Shown here: positions 39,288 to 48,234 of the stretch, piece by piece
Numbering within the stretch: position 1 is the first letter of the stretch
How the letters are laid out: each line of letters begins with the position of its first letter
From: Ensifer sp. IC4062
Lineage (GTDB): Bacteria > Pseudomonadota > Alphaproteobacteria > Rhizobiales > Rhizobiaceae
Length of the DNA: 64,000 nt
Assembly: GCF_020193575.1 (NCBI RefSeq)
Contig: NZ_JADYVD010000039.1
Coordinates: 1 to 64,000 of the forward strand
Direction of reading: 5' to 3'
Translations under genes and position numbers: made by a program
The notes under the pieces: model-generated
Databases searched by the model: none
What the model was told of the DNA's origin: nothing
The model's input: the letters and a program-made list of their open reading frames with translations, nothing else

Positions 39288-40349
39288 ATGGAATACAGGA
39301 CACTCGGCCGGTCCGGCCTCAAGGTTTCAGCCATCACCATGGGAACCTTCTCCTTCGGCGGCGTGGGCGCCTTCGCTAAGGTCGCAAACCAGGACGTGAA
39401 GGATGCCCGGCGGCTCATCGATGTCTGCATCGATAGCGGCGTGAACCTCTTTGACACGGCCAACATGTATTCGCTCGGCCGCTCCGAGGAGATCCTTGGC
39501 GAGGCACTCGAGAGCAAACGAGACCGCGTGCTGATCTCCTCAAAGGCGCGCATGCGGATCGGCGATGGTCCGAACGACGAGGGCGTTTCCCGCTACCACC
39601 TCATCCGCGAATGCGAGAAGAGCCTCAAACGCCTCAGGACAGACCACATCGATGTCTATTTCATGCACGAATGGGACGGCCTGACGCCGGTCGAGGAGAT
39701 GCTCTCCGCCCTCGACATGCTGATGCGGCAGGGCAAGATCCGATACATCGGCTGCTCCAATTATTCGGGCTGGCACATTATGAAGGCGCTCGGCGTCGCC
39801 GAAATGAAAAATCTGCCGCGCTTCGTTACGCAGCAGATCCACTACACGCTCGAGGCGCGCGAAGCCGAATACGAGCTGTTGCCGATCTCCGTCGACCAGG
39901 GCCTCGGCGTAATGGTCTGGAGCCCGCTCGCCGCCGGCCTGCTCTCGGGTGCCTTCGGCCGCGACAAGGCGCCGGCGGATTCGCGGCAGGCGGCCGGCTG
40001 GACGGAACCGCCAATCCGCGATCAGGAGCGCCTGTGGAACATCATTGACGTGCTTGAAGAAATCGCCACGGAGCGCGGCGTGAGCGTCGCCCAAGTCAAT
40101 CTTGCCTGGACACTGACCCGGCCAGGCATCGCAACGCTCGTCGTTGGCGGACTGAGCGAGCAGCAGTTCAGGGACAATATCGGCGCAGTCGATCTCAAGC
40201 TTTCGCGAGAAGAACTGGAACGACTGAACCGGGTCAGCCGCCCGCCCTACATCTATCCCTATTGGCACCAGCACAATTTCGCCAAGGACCGCTTCTGCTC
40301 CGCCGACTGGGCCCTGCACGCGAGCTACGAGGATCTCGGGCTGGTCTGA
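39288..40349 (+). CDS. Aldo/keto reductase
   Basis: NADPH-type oxidoreductase of 353 aa, (beta/alpha)8 barrel. Start MEYRTLGRSGLKVSAITMGTFSFGG, in pieces, is typical. The catalytic tetrad is visible: Asp in NLFDTANMYSLGRSEE with the Tyr, Lys in LISSKARM, His in VYFMHEWD. IRYIGCSNYSGWHIMKAL and GVMVWSPLAAGLLSGAF are the substrate- and cofactor-side blocks. Short-chain sugars and aldehydes are common substrates of this YajO-like group. It may interconvert a sugar and the ketose handled by the divergent DhaK/DhaL kinase (inference from context only). Confidence 0.9.
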   Translation: MEYRTLGRSGLKVSAITMGTFSFGGVGAFAKVANQDVKDARRLIDVCIDSGVNLFDTANMYSLGRSEEILGEALESKRDRVLISSKARMRIGDGPNDEGVSRYHLIRECEKSLKRLRTDHIDVYFMHEWDGLTPVEEMLSALDMLMRQGKIRYIGCSNYSGWHIMKALGVAEMKNLPRFVTQQIHYTLEAREAEYELLPISVDQGLGVMVWSPLAAGLLSGAFGRDKAPADSRQAAGWTEPPIRDQERLWNIIDVLEEIATERGVSVAQVNLAWTLTRPGIATLVVGGLSEQQFRDNIGAVDLKLSREELERLNRVSRPPYIYPYWHQHNFAKDRFCSADWALHASYEDLGLV

Positions 40350-40479
40350 TCACACCTCGCAAGAGAGGGTGGTTCGTTCATCATCCGTGACCACCGATAG
40401 GAACGCTTTTTATGTCGACGTAGCTTCGATGCCCTGATTCCCACCTTCGCAGCCGGGGGCCAAAATGAGAATGAGGCCT

Positions 40480-40773
40480 TCACACATAGAAGCTCAGGCA
40501 GAGAATCGAGGCAGCTAACATCGGCAGCCTCTGGCTCTTCCCGCGAAAGCTCGCGGCGACGGCGAGTGCCGCAAGGGAAGCAAGCGCGGCAGCAAAAGTG
40601 GCACCGGCAGAGAGGTACAGGCCCAAGGCTCCGACAAAAACCGAAGTTCCGACCGTCGTTTCGACGGCGGATTTCCAATCATTGACTCCATCTGCAAAAG
40701 CCGTGAGAAACGCCGGGCCGCTCAGTCCCAGAGCAAGCCAAATCAGCGCGGAGGAAAAGTCGAAGAAGTCCAA
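40480..40773 (-). CDS. Small hydrophobic protein, likely membrane
   Basis: No family recognised. The 97-aa frame has three hydrophobic stretches, ALIWLALGLSGPAFLTAF, GTSVFVGALGLYL with GATFAAALASLAALAVAA, and LPMLAASILCLSFYV, as expected of a small inner-membrane protein. The only start at the frame limit is TTG at 40773 with GGGTG upstream; no ATG is available before residue 80, so the evidence for translation is weak. Isolated between the aldo/keto reductase and the HPP protein. Confidence 0.4.
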   Translation of the reverse strand: MDFFDFSSALIWLALGLSGPAFLTAFADGVNDWKSAVETTVGTSVFVGALGLYLSAGATFAAALASLAALAVAASFRGKSQRLPMLAASILCLSFYV

Positions 40774-41002
40774 GCTGCACCCATACCGACTGTTGTCGAC
40801 TAGGGAAGTGCAATTTTCGTGCCAATTTCCATGCTCAGGAGAACGCCCGAAATCATCGCGCTTCCCTCATCACACCCGGTCATGGCCAGAAAATTTCCGA
40901 AATGGCGACCGCGCGACATAGAATTCCGTTCACGCTATTGCCTCGCCCTTTTTATAGGCACATAAGCCTCGAAAAATAAGCAACTGCATTTTGACGCTCT
41001 GA

Positions 41003-42148
41003 ATGATTGTCCCGCCTCCGCCCCACCAGAAATCAGGCTATGTGCCCAAGTTTAAGCTGTTCTCGCCGATCCTGGCGGGTGCAACGCTAAAAGAGCGCTT
41101 GATCGGCTGCCTTGGGGCATTGATCGGGATTTGTCTCACCGGTCTGGTCTGCGGTTTTGTGTTCGGCGACGATCCCCAGCTGCCGTTGATCGTTGCCCCC
41201 ATCGGCGCCTCGGCGGTCTTGCTCTTTGCCGTTCCGGCCAGTCCGCTTGCGCAGCCCTGGTCTATCATCGGCGGGAACACGATTTCCGCCCTGATCGGCG
41301 TCACCGTGAGCTATTTTGTGAAGGACCAAATGCTTGCCATCGGCCTTGCAGTCGCTCTGGCGATCCTTGCGATGTCGCTCACGCGGTCACTTCATCCGCC
41401 GGGAGGCGCCTCCGCGCTGACGGCCGTAATCGGTGGAGCTGCGGTCGCACGCGCAGGTTTTTGGTTCCCATTCATACCGGTGGCTATCAACTCCTTGATC
41501 CTCGTCGCATTGGGCGTGGTGTTTCATCGGTTGGCTCGCCGCCAATATCCTCACCGACCGGCAGCTGCGCCGGCGAATACGCATAAGACGGCGGATCCTC
41601 CACCTGCGCTTCGTGTCGGTTTCAATTCCGAGGACATAGATGAGGCAATCGCGCGCTTGAACGAGACACTTGATATCAGCCGGGATGACATCGACGCCCT
41701 TCTGAGGGAAGTCGAACTGCAAGCGCTTGTCAGGCAGAGGGGAGAGCTGACTTGTGCCGACATCATGTCCCGCGACGTGGTTACGGTCCCAAGCAACGCG
41801 ACGCCCGACCATGCACGATACCTCTTGTTGAAGCACGACATCCGTACACTTCCAGTGCTCGACGAGAATGAGAAGCTGGAGGGCACAGTGGGCCTAAGAG
41901 AACTCGCCGGCGAAGACCTCGACAGCAAACTGCCGATAACCGCGGCAGCTACCGCCAAGCCATCCGACCCTGCGATTGGCCTGCTTCCGCGGCTGACGGA
42001 CGGCAAAACACACGCCGTCGTCATACTTGATGGCGACGGCAAGGTCGTGGGCATCATATCCCAAACCGACCTGCTCGCGACTTTAGCCAAGAGTCTCTCG
42101 CAAAATGGTTTGTCCGAAATCATGCACGGCAACGGGCAAGGCATCTGA
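41003..42148 (+). CDS. HPP-family membrane protein with C-terminal CBS domains
   Basis: Protein of 381 aa. Residues about 25-180 form an HPP domain with four to five membrane segments; LTRSLHPPGGASALTAVIGG contains the HPP signature, and APIGASAVLLFAVPASPLAQPWSIIGGN the second conserved block. Residues about 245-375 are a tandem CBS pair (CADIMSRDVVTVPSNATPDHARYLLLKHDIRTLPVL, in pieces; VVGIISQTDLLATL) that would bind adenosine ligands. Plant HPP proteins transport nitrite; the function of bacterial ones is largely unknown. No neighbouring gene supports a substrate. Confidence 0.9.
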   Translation: MIVPPPPHQKSGYVPKFKLFSPILAGATLKERLIGCLGALIGICLTGLVCGFVFGDDPQLPLIVAPIGASAVLLFAVPASPLAQPWSIIGGNTISALIGVTVSYFVKDQMLAIGLAVALAILAMSLTRSLHPPGGASALTAVIGGAAVARAGFWFPFIPVAINSLILVALGVVFHRLARRQYPHRPAAAPANTHKTADPPPALRVGFNSEDIDEAIARLNETLDISRDDIDALLREVELQALVRQRGELTCADIMSRDVVTVPSNATPDHARYLLLKHDIRTLPVLDENEKLEGTVGLRELAGEDLDSKLPITAAATAKPSDPAIGLLPRLTDGKTHAVVILDGDGKVVGIISQTDLLATLAKSLSQNGLSEIMHGNGQGI

Positions 42149-42356
42149 GGGCAGGCCAGGGACGACGTCTCTTCTGTCGCCCCGACCGGGAAGCAGGACA
42201 AGACCGCCAGGGCAAGCGAGGGCGTTAGGTTTTTATTCGTACGCTGCCGTCCCGACGCAGCAGCCACCGCACAAGCGGGTGACGCAGGCAGGCTAAGGTC
42301 GAGCGCAGGGACGAGCAGCAAGGCTGCTCATCTAACCGTTCTAACGGCTCAGCCAG

Positions 42357-42650
42357 TTAGCCCTTCTTGGTGCGAGATTTGGAAGCGGTGCTCCTCTTCG
42401 GCCTTGCATCGTCTTTCTGCTTCGTCGCTGCGGATTTCCTCGGTTTCCTCCCTTCGGAAGCGTCTGCAGATACAACAGCGTCGCCAGGAAGCGCGGCCTT
42501 CCCGGGCTCACCACCCCGATTGGTCCTTGCGGACTTCATCTCTTCCGCCGCCTCGAACCAGTGCTTCAGGCCGTCACCCTCCGGCCGTCCCGCTTTCTCC
42601 CACAGTTCATAGGCCCGCTTCCTGATCAGTTCTTCGCCGTCCGTCTTCAT
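42357..42650 (-). CDS. DUF2934 domain protein
   Basis: Small protein of 97 aa. Residues 5-40 are the DUF2934 motif (IRKRAYELWEKAGRPEG, then HWFEAAEEM). The rest is a low-complexity Lys/Ser/Thr/Ala-rich tail ending SKSRTKKG, which is strongly basic and could bind nucleic acid (inference). Common in rhizobia in single copies without operon context. Function unknown. Confidence 0.85.
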   Translation of the reverse strand: MKTDGEELIRKRAYELWEKAGRPEGDGLKHWFEAAEEMKSARTNRGGEPGKAALPGDAVVSADASEGRKPRKSAATKQKDDARPKRSTASKSRTKKG

Positions 42651-43031
42651 GGCAAACGCTCCTTATCAGCTGAGGTGGAAAATGGCCGGTGGGTGGCCGT
42701 GAGCCCGATGATATCGTCCCGATGACGAGTTTAGGCAGAATGCTCGATGCTCGCAATCGCAACACGTCTGCACTTGGTCACTTGTTGCAACTCATGAGAC
42801 GTGTGGCGCTCGCCGCGCGCAGCGCGCAATTGCGATGACGGTGCGGTTCGTTGTAAACATACCGCACGCTTGATCTGAGAGAACCGTTTGAAAACGGGGT
42901 GGCGGTTTGAGGCGGTCCATGATTCAAGCTTATGATGTGGACAACAGCGAATCGGGCTCGGATGGCCATCGGTATTGGGGGCACCTCAAGCGTCCGTTGT
43001 TAGACTAGGCGCCACCTAGGAGATTGGAAAC
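42651..43031. other. Intergenic stretch without a recognised gene
   Basis: 381 bases between the DUF2934 and VOC genes. A 68-codon reverse frame is present but has no ribosome site or protein-like composition. No tRNA or strong hairpin seen. The divergent promoters must lie here. Confidence 0.5.
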
Positions 43032-43469
43032 ATGGCGCTCAAGCGGATGGACAACGTAGGAATCGTCGTCGAAGACCTCGGAGGCACGATTGATTTCTTT
43101 CGCGAACTCGGCCTCGAGCTCGAAGGGCGGGCCATGATCGAAGGAGAATGGGCCGGACGTGTCACTGGACTGGGCGATCAGCGTGTCGAGATTGCCATGA
43201 TGCGTACACCCGACGGCCACAGCCGGCTCGAGCTCTCCCGCTTCCTCACGCCGCCTGTCGTCGCAGATCACCGGAACGCCCCGGTCAATGCTCTAGGCTA
43301 CCTCCGCGTCATGTTTGCCGTGGACGACCTCGACGAGACGCTTGAAAGGCTCCACACGCGCGGCGCGCAGCTCGTAGGCGAAGTAGTCGAGTATAAGGAC
43401 GCGTATCGGCTCTGCTACATCCGTGGGCCTGAAGGGCTTCTCATCGGACTCGCCCAGGAACTCAGCTGA
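43032..43469 (+). CDS. VOC-family (glyoxalase/dioxygenase fold) protein
   Basis: Protein of 145 aa with two beta-alpha-beta3 units: MDNVGIVVEDLGGTIDFFRELGLELEG starts the first, and YLRVMFAVDDLDETLERLHTRGAQL the second, ending RLCYIRGPEGLLIGLAQEL with the usual C-terminal metal Glu position (GPEG). The first metal-ligand position is Asn (DNVGIVV) where most members have His, so an unusual site is possible. AGGAG precedes the ATG. Function is not assignable; monocistronic. Confidence 0.85.
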   Translation: MALKRMDNVGIVVEDLGGTIDFFRELGLELEGRAMIEGEWAGRVTGLGDQRVEIAMMRTPDGHSRLELSRFLTPPVVADHRNAPVNALGYLRVMFAVDDLDETLERLHTRGAQLVGEVVEYKDAYRLCYIRGPEGLLIGLAQELS

Positions 43470-43533
43470 GCGCAATACGAAGACAATGGCGAAGAGTGAC
43501 CAATGTCAGCGAGCTCGTCCGAGGCCGACCCGC

Positions 43534-43601
43534 CTGTAGCATTTTGAATTGCTGCATGTTTCTATTCTTAAATCGGCTAAAATTTAAGAGACATGCAGTA
43601 G
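43534..43601 (+). repeat. Rhizobial palindromic intergenic repeat, copy 3 (partial)
   Basis: CTGTAGCATTTTGAATTGCT, GCATGTTTC, TTAAATCGGCTAAAATTTAAG and ACATGCAGTAG in the same order as the other copies, lacking the GCGCGTC palindrome. TTAAAT and ATTTAA arms can pair. It ends 12 bases before the GFA-family gene, so it lies in its leader. Confidence 0.75.
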
Positions 43602-43613
43602 AGGAGACGCAGC

Positions 43614-44006
43614 ATGGACCGATTCACGGGCGGTTGCCTGTGTGGCAAAGTCCGAATTGTGGCGTCGGGACGCCCATACCGGGTCGGCCTTTGTCACTGT
43701 CTCGACTGCCGCAAGCATCATGGGGCCCTTTTTCACGCTTCCGCGATATTCCCTCAGGACGCGGTGACGGTCGAGGGCGAAACACGCGACTACGCCGGGC
43801 GGTTTTTCTGTCCCCGCTGCGGCTCGTCCGTTTTCGGGCGCACCGCAGACGAAATCGAAGTGAACCTGGGTTCCCTGGACACCCCTGACCAATTGACGCC
43901 AACCTATGAACTCTGGACTGTCCGTCGCGAGTCCTGGTTGCCGCCGTTTCCGCTTGCGAGACGGTACGAGCGCGATCGTGACTCTACGAGTCGCTTCGAG
44001 GAGTAG
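43614..44006 (+). CDS. GFA-family (CENP-V/GFA domain) zinc protein
   Basis: Protein of 130 aa with the complete zinc-binding set of the GFA family: GGCLCGKVRI, then CHCLDCRKHHGALF, then FFCPRCGSSVFGR, and the family ending NLGSLDTPDQLTPTYELWTVRRESWL, in pieces. Some relatives act on glutathione adducts such as S-hydroxymethyl-glutathione, but most are uncharacterised. GAGGAG lies upstream of the ATG at 43614. A palindromic repeat occupies the leader. Confidence 0.88.
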   Translation: MDRFTGGCLCGKVRIVASGRPYRVGLCHCLDCRKHHGALFHASAIFPQDAVTVEGETRDYAGRFFCPRCGSSVFGRTADEIEVNLGSLDTPDQLTPTYELWTVRRESWLPPFPLARRYERDRDSTSRFEE

Positions 44007-44045
44007 GTCGCACGAGTGGTGCAAAGGCGCCGTTACGAGGTCTCG

Positions 44046-45563
44046 TCAATCCGGAAGGCCGGCCTTGCGGAAGCCGTCGACGAAATGCCCAAGCGTCGCC
44101 ATGTTGCGGAATGGCTCCGTCGCCGCCCAGCGGCGGGTTGAGAAGTGCGGGTTGGCGACGAGGAACAATTCGACCTCTGCGCGCGCCTCGTCAAGTCTCC
44201 CCAGCTGGGCAAGGCTTGCCGCCAGGAAACGGCGTGAGCTTGTGCGATAAGTCTCGTCCCTGCGCAGTGTCTCGACGGCCGCTTCGTATTCGCGCGCCGC
44301 ATATTGCGCCTGGCCGAGCGTCAGATAGTACCAGCTTGCCGGAAACGGATTCAGCCGGAGCGCTTTGCGAATGTGCTCAAGGCCCTCCTCGACCCGGCCG
44401 GCCAGGACTGCGATGTCGGACAATGTCGCCCAGGTGTCGGCCTCGTTCGGGTCGAGCTCGATCGCCCTGGCGAATTCCGCATCCGCCTCGGCGAAGCTGC
44501 GCTCATAGGCAAGCAGGTTGGCCAGAACCCAGCGGCAGCCAGCATCGTGGGCATCGATCGCTACGGCTTTGCGCGCCAATTCCAAGGCAATGCTGCGGTG
44601 AGTTTCAATCGGTTCGCCCCAATGCACCCATCTCGTCCAGTGGTTCATGGCGAGCCAGCGATAGGCTTCGGCATATTCCGGATCGAGCGAAACCGCGCGT
44701 GTCAGCATTAGATGCGCTTCCCGCGCCGTCTGCGGCGAATCATCGATCAGCTTGCGCGCCCGCACGCAGAGATCATAAGCCTCGAGATTCTTAGGCCGAT
44801 TGCGCGGCGGCGGTGCGCGCAGCCGGCCGAGTAGCGCCTCCACGATCTTGCCGGTGACCTCATCCTGAACGGCAAAGATGTCTTCCAGGCTGCGATCGAA
44901 GCGCTCCGCCCATAGATGTTCGCCACTTGCCGCGTCGACCAGCTGGGCGTTGATGCGCACGCGCCCCGCGGCACGTCTCGCGCTGCCCTCCAGCAGATAG
45001 CGCACGCCAAGCTCCTCAGCGATCGCGCGCACGTCCATTGCCTTTCCTTTGTAGGCAAAGGCCGAGTTGCGTGCGATCACGAACAGGCCGGAGATCCTGG
45101 ACAGATCGGTGATCAGGTCTTCGGTCAAACCATCCGCGAAGGATTCCTGCTCGGGATCGTTGCTGACATTCACGAAAGGCAGCACGGCTATCGATGGTTT
45201 GCCGGGCAGCGGCAAAGGTTTTCGTTTCGCGCTGTCGAGCTGTTCAATGGGCCCCGTGAAGCGGTAGCCGACGCGCGGAACCGTGGAGATCCATTCACCG
45301 CCGTCGGCCGCAGGACCAAGCAGCTTGCGCAGTTGCGCAATCTGAACGGTTAGATTGCCTTCCTCGACCGCCATGCCCGGCCACGCCGCGTCCATCAGCT
45401 CGGCCTTGCCCAGGATTTCGCCGGGCCGTCCGACGAGCGCCGAAAGAAGCTTCAGCCCGCGATAGCCAACGGCAACGGGATCGTCGTTCCGGAGGAGCGT
45501 TCCCGCACCCGGATCAAGCACGAACGGACCAAAGGCAAAGCGCGATCCCTGCATGCGGCGCAT
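44046..45563 (-). CDS. Winged-helix (CadC/OmpR-type) regulator with TolB-like and TPR domains
   Basis: Protein of 505 aa. Residues about 8-105 are a Trans_reg_C winged helix (FAFGPFVLDPGAGTLLRN; GNLTVQIAQLRKLLG; WISTVPRVGYRFTGP). Residues about 128-250 match the TolB-like region often fused in such proteins (SIAVLPFVNVSNDPEQESFADGLTEDLITDLSR, in pieces; GEHLWAERFDRSLEDIFAVQDEVTGKIV, in pieces). The rest contains TPR-like repeats. Unlike CadC there is no membrane segment, so it is cytoplasmic. Signal unknown. The start is uncertain: ATG 45563 and ATG 45554 both lack a good ribosome site. Confidence 0.85.
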   Translation of the reverse strand: MRRMQGSRFAFGPFVLDPGAGTLLRNDDPVAVGYRGLKLLSALVGRPGEILGKAELMDAAWPGMAVEEGNLTVQIAQLRKLLGPAADGGEWISTVPRVGYRFTGPIEQLDSAKRKPLPLPGKPSIAVLPFVNVSNDPEQESFADGLTEDLITDLSRISGLFVIARNSAFAYKGKAMDVRAIAEELGVRYLLEGSARRAAGRVRINAQLVDAASGEHLWAERFDRSLEDIFAVQDEVTGKIVEALLGRLRAPPPRNRPKNLEAYDLCVRARKLIDDSPQTAREAHLMLTRAVSLDPEYAEAYRWLAMNHWTRWVHWGEPIETHRSIALELARKAVAIDAHDAGCRWVLANLLAYERSFAEADAEFARAIELDPNEADTWATLSDIAVLAGRVEEGLEHIRKALRLNPFPASWYYLTLGQAQYAAREYEAAVETLRRDETYRTSSRRFLAASLAQLGRLDEARAEVELFLVANPHFSTRRWAATEPFRNMATLGHFVDGFRKAGLPD

Positions 45564-45664
45564 GTATAGTCCGTTTGGAAGTTTTTGAGAACTATTTGGA
45601 AGGGTTTAAGTACGTCGCTGTTCATATTCTGCAGACTCCAACCTCCAACCAAATGGAGGTTGCT

Positions 45665-45922
45665 ATGAAGGATACCCTCACCCTTGCTTCGGCCCCGCAC
45701 CAGCCAGCACGGCCAGGAAGGCCTGCGGAGTTGGCAGACGTGTGCCGCCGCCACTACAGCCTGGCGACCCTGCGAAGCATTCTCGTGACCTGGGACGAGC
45801 GAATACGCTTCCGCTGGGACCTTGCGCAAAAGGCGAAGGACAATCCCCATTTGATCGACGATATCGGTCTGACGAGACATGAGGTCGAGGCGGAGGTCGC
45901 CAAGCCCTTCTGGCGCCGGTAG
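45665..45922 (+). CDS. DUF1127 domain protein
   Basis: Small protein of 85 aa. The C-terminal part TLRSILVTWDERIRFRWDLAQ...LIDDIGLTRHEVEAEVAKPFWRR is the DUF1127 pattern (basic amphipathic helix, then L.DIGL.R.E...E..KPFW), here in a longer form. GGAGG lies 8 bases before ATG 45665; the open frame extends 30 codons further without such a site. Related small proteins in Agrobacterium and Rhodobacter affect RNA turnover and phosphate or carbon metabolism. Divergent from the winged-helix regulator. Confidence 0.85.
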   Translation: MKDTLTLASAPHQPARPGRPAELADVCRRHYSLATLRSILVTWDERIRFRWDLAQKAKDNPHLIDDIGLTRHEVEAEVAKPFWRR

Positions 45923-46006
45923 GCTGCAATGACACGGGATCGCCAGTTCCCGCGTGCCGCATTGGTTCGCTGGCACTTTCGCTTCATGCCTCTCTCATGG
46001 GTGCGC

Positions 46007-46774
46007 CTAACGCGCACCCATCCGCAGCGCGCCGTCGAGGCGGATGACCTCGCCGTTCAGCATGTCGTTCTCGCAGATATGCCGAACAAGCGCGGCATAT
46101 TCTGCCGGCCGGCCGAGGCGCGGCGGGAAGGGCACGCTTTTGCCAAGCGAATCCTGCACCTCCTGCGGCATGCCGGCCATCATCGGCGTCTCGAAGATGC
46201 CCGGTGCGATCGAGACGACGCGGATGCCGAAGCGCGCGAGCTCGCGAGCGATCGGCAGCGTCATCGCGACGACCCCGCCCTTCGAGGCCGAATAGGCTGC
46301 CTGGCCGATCTGCCCATCGAAGGCGGCAACCGAGGCTGTGTTGATAATGACGCCGCGGGCGCCGCCGTCATCCGGTTCTTCCTTCGCGATCGCCGCCGCG
46401 GCAAGGCGGATCATGTTGAATGTGCCGACGAGATTGATGCCGATCGCCCGCGTGAAGCTTTCGAGACGATGCGGCCCGTCGCGCCCGAGCACTTTCTCGC
46501 CTGGCGCAACGCCGGCGCAGTTCACCAGCCCATGGAGATGTCCGAAGCTCTCGAGCGCGACGGCGACCGCCGCCTCGCCTTCCGCCTCGCTAGCGACATC
46601 GGTCGGCGCGAAACGCGCCTTCGCACCAAGCTCGGAGGCGATCGTCGAGCCCGCGTCGGTATTGATATCGGCGATGACGACGGAGGCGCCGTCGGCGACG
46701 AGTGCACGTGCGACGGCGGCTCCGAGCCCTGACCCGCCGCCGGTCACCAGAAAGACCTTGTCTCGGATCAGCAT
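46007..46774 (-). CDS. SDR-family 3-hydroxyacyl-CoA dehydrogenase-like protein
   Basis: NAD(P)-dependent short-chain dehydrogenase of 255 aa. Cofactor motif [15 protein letters not shown] at residues 11-25, Asp after the second strand (VVIADIN) favouring [13 protein letters not shown], catalytic Ser in [10 protein letters not shown] and the YSASK motif in [13 protein letters not shown], then [10 protein letters not shown]. The overall pattern resembles type II 3-hydroxyacyl-CoA dehydrogenase (HSD10). It is separated from the Gfo/Idh gene by 170 bases, so membership of that operon is not shown. Confidence 0.85.
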   Translation of the reverse strand: MLIRDKVFLVTGGGSGLGAAVARALVADGASVVIADINTDAGSTIASELGAKARFAPTDVASEAEGEAAVAVALESFGHLHGLVNCAGVAPGEKVLGRDGPHRLESFTRAIGINLVGTFNMIRLAAAAIAKEEPDDGGARGVIINTASVAAFDGQIGQAAYSASKGGVVAMTLPIARELARFGIRVVSIAPGIFETPMMAGMPQEVQDSLGKSVPFPPRLGRPAEYAALVRHICENDMLNGEVIRLDGALRMGAR

Positions 46775-46943
46775 GGGAATGCTCCCTGAGCCCGGTTGGC
46801 TGTGTTCCTCTGCATCCTATTTTCCTCCCGTCCGTATCTGGGATCACGTATGTCCCGCGCATCTGACAAGACGCGCAGCGCGATAGGCGCGGACTATAGC
46901 CAGACGTTCCGTCCGAGGCGATACCGAAAGGGCGCTGGATCCG

Positions 46944-48188
46944 TTACGCGCGCGTGCGCGCGACGGCCGGAACATAGGTTTCGAGCTCCGGCGCCGGAAA
47001 CGTGAGCGTCGCGCCGATCTCGGCCGACCGATAAAGCCCCATCAAAATCTCGACCACGGCGAGGCCGTCCTCGAAGGTTTCGAGCGGCTTCACGCCCTTG
47101 CGGAAACACTCGACCATGTGCCGGTTTTCGTCCGTGTAGCCATAGACGCCGGCCTCGTCCTCGAGGATCGGCATCAGCCCCTGCTCGGCATTCTGCTTTT
47201 CGACGAGATCCTCGCCCTCGGCGCCCGCAACGGCGCGCGACATGAAGATCTTCAAGCCAGTACCGAGCGAATTGTATTCCAGGGCATATTCGGGACCGAG
47301 GAGTTCGAGTTGGATGCGCAAGCCTGCGCCGACATAGGCCCAGGATGTGGTCGCCTCGATCATCAGCTCGTTGCCGTTTTCGTCCTCGAGTGTCACCGTC
47401 GCGCGCGCAAAATCCTCGGACGGTCGGTTGCGATAGTCGACTTCCCTTCCGAACCGCTCGCGCAGCTGGTCCGCATAAATCGGCCGGGTCCATTTCAGGT
47501 TCGCGACCGTACCGTTCACCGCTTTCACCTTGAGTGAGTTGCGCGGTGCACCGGGCGCCGTCAGGAGATGACGTGCCACCTCGACGCTGTGGCACATCAT
47601 GTCGGAGAGCACCCCGCCGCCCTGTTTGTCTCCCTGCCAGAACCATGGCTCATGCGGACCGGAATGTTCTTCCGCGGCGCGTGCGAGATAGGGACGGCCG
47701 GTAGTCGACGCTGCGCGGCGCCAGATGATCTCCTTCCCGCGCAATACCGGCGTGCAGAACACCTGGTTTTCGAGATAGCCATGGTTGAGCCCAGCGCCCT
47801 CGGCGAGCCGCAGCATTTCGCGGGCCTCGGCGACCGTACGCGCAAGCGGCTTTTCACAGGCAACGGCGAAGACTCTGCTGCGTCCCGCCTTCACCGCTGC
47901 GTGGAGCGCCCGCATCACGTCGAGCCGCGTGTAGTTCGGTGATAGAATCCAGATTGCGTCGACGTCGTCGGCACAGAGGAGCGCGTCTAGGCTTTCATGC
48001 ATGCGGCATCTGCCGATCCCCAGCGCCTCGACATCCTTTGCCAGGCGCGCTCGGTTTTCCGCCTTGCGGCTGTAGACGCCCGTCACCTCGACATTGCGCA
48101 CGCCGATCATCGATCTTAAGTGAAAATGGGCGATGAAGCCTGTTCCTACGAATCCCACCCGCAGCGTCTGCTTTGGCAGTTCAGTCAT
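46944..48188 (-). CDS. Gfo/Idh/MocA-family oxidoreductase
   Basis: NAD(P)-dependent sugar or polyol dehydrogenase of 414 aa. The Rossmann start is LRVGFVGTGFIAHFHLRSMIG and the conserved EKP motif is in FAVACEKPLARTV. GGGVLSDMMCHSVEVARHLL provides the usual Asp and His of the active-site helix. GGAGGAG lies in front of ATG 48188; the longer open frame overlaps the LacI gene. It follows the LacI gene of the second sugar ABC operon by 46 bases and probably handles the imported sugar or its derivative. Substrate unknown. Confidence 0.87.
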   Translation of the reverse strand: MTELPKQTLRVGFVGTGFIAHFHLRSMIGVRNVEVTGVYSRKAENRARLAKDVEALGIGRCRMHESLDALLCADDVDAIWILSPNYTRLDVMRALHAAVKAGRSRVFAVACEKPLARTVAEAREMLRLAEGAGLNHGYLENQVFCTPVLRGKEIIWRRAASTTGRPYLARAAEEHSGPHEPWFWQGDKQGGGVLSDMMCHSVEVARHLLTAPGAPRNSLKVKAVNGTVANLKWTRPIYADQLRERFGREVDYRNRPSEDFARATVTLEDENGNELMIEATTSWAYVGAGLRIQLELLGPEYALEYNSLGTGLKIFMSRAVAGAEGEDLVEKQNAEQGLMPILEDEAGVYGYTDENRHMVECFRKGVKPLETFEDGLAVVEILMGLYRSAEIGATLTFPAPELETYVPAVARTRA

Positions 48189-48234
48189 TCTCTCCTCCGA
48201 CTGTACGTGACGGGACTGGAGTCCCGCGCATTTG

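Noticed and set aside
41387-42321. Reverse-strand frames opposite the HPP-CBS gene
   Set aside because: Ser/Arg-rich shadows; the plus-strand product has clear HPP and CBS motifs.
42778-42984. 68-codon reverse frame in the gap before the VOC gene
   Set aside because: No ribosome site, no recognisable fold, and it lies in the probable promoter region.
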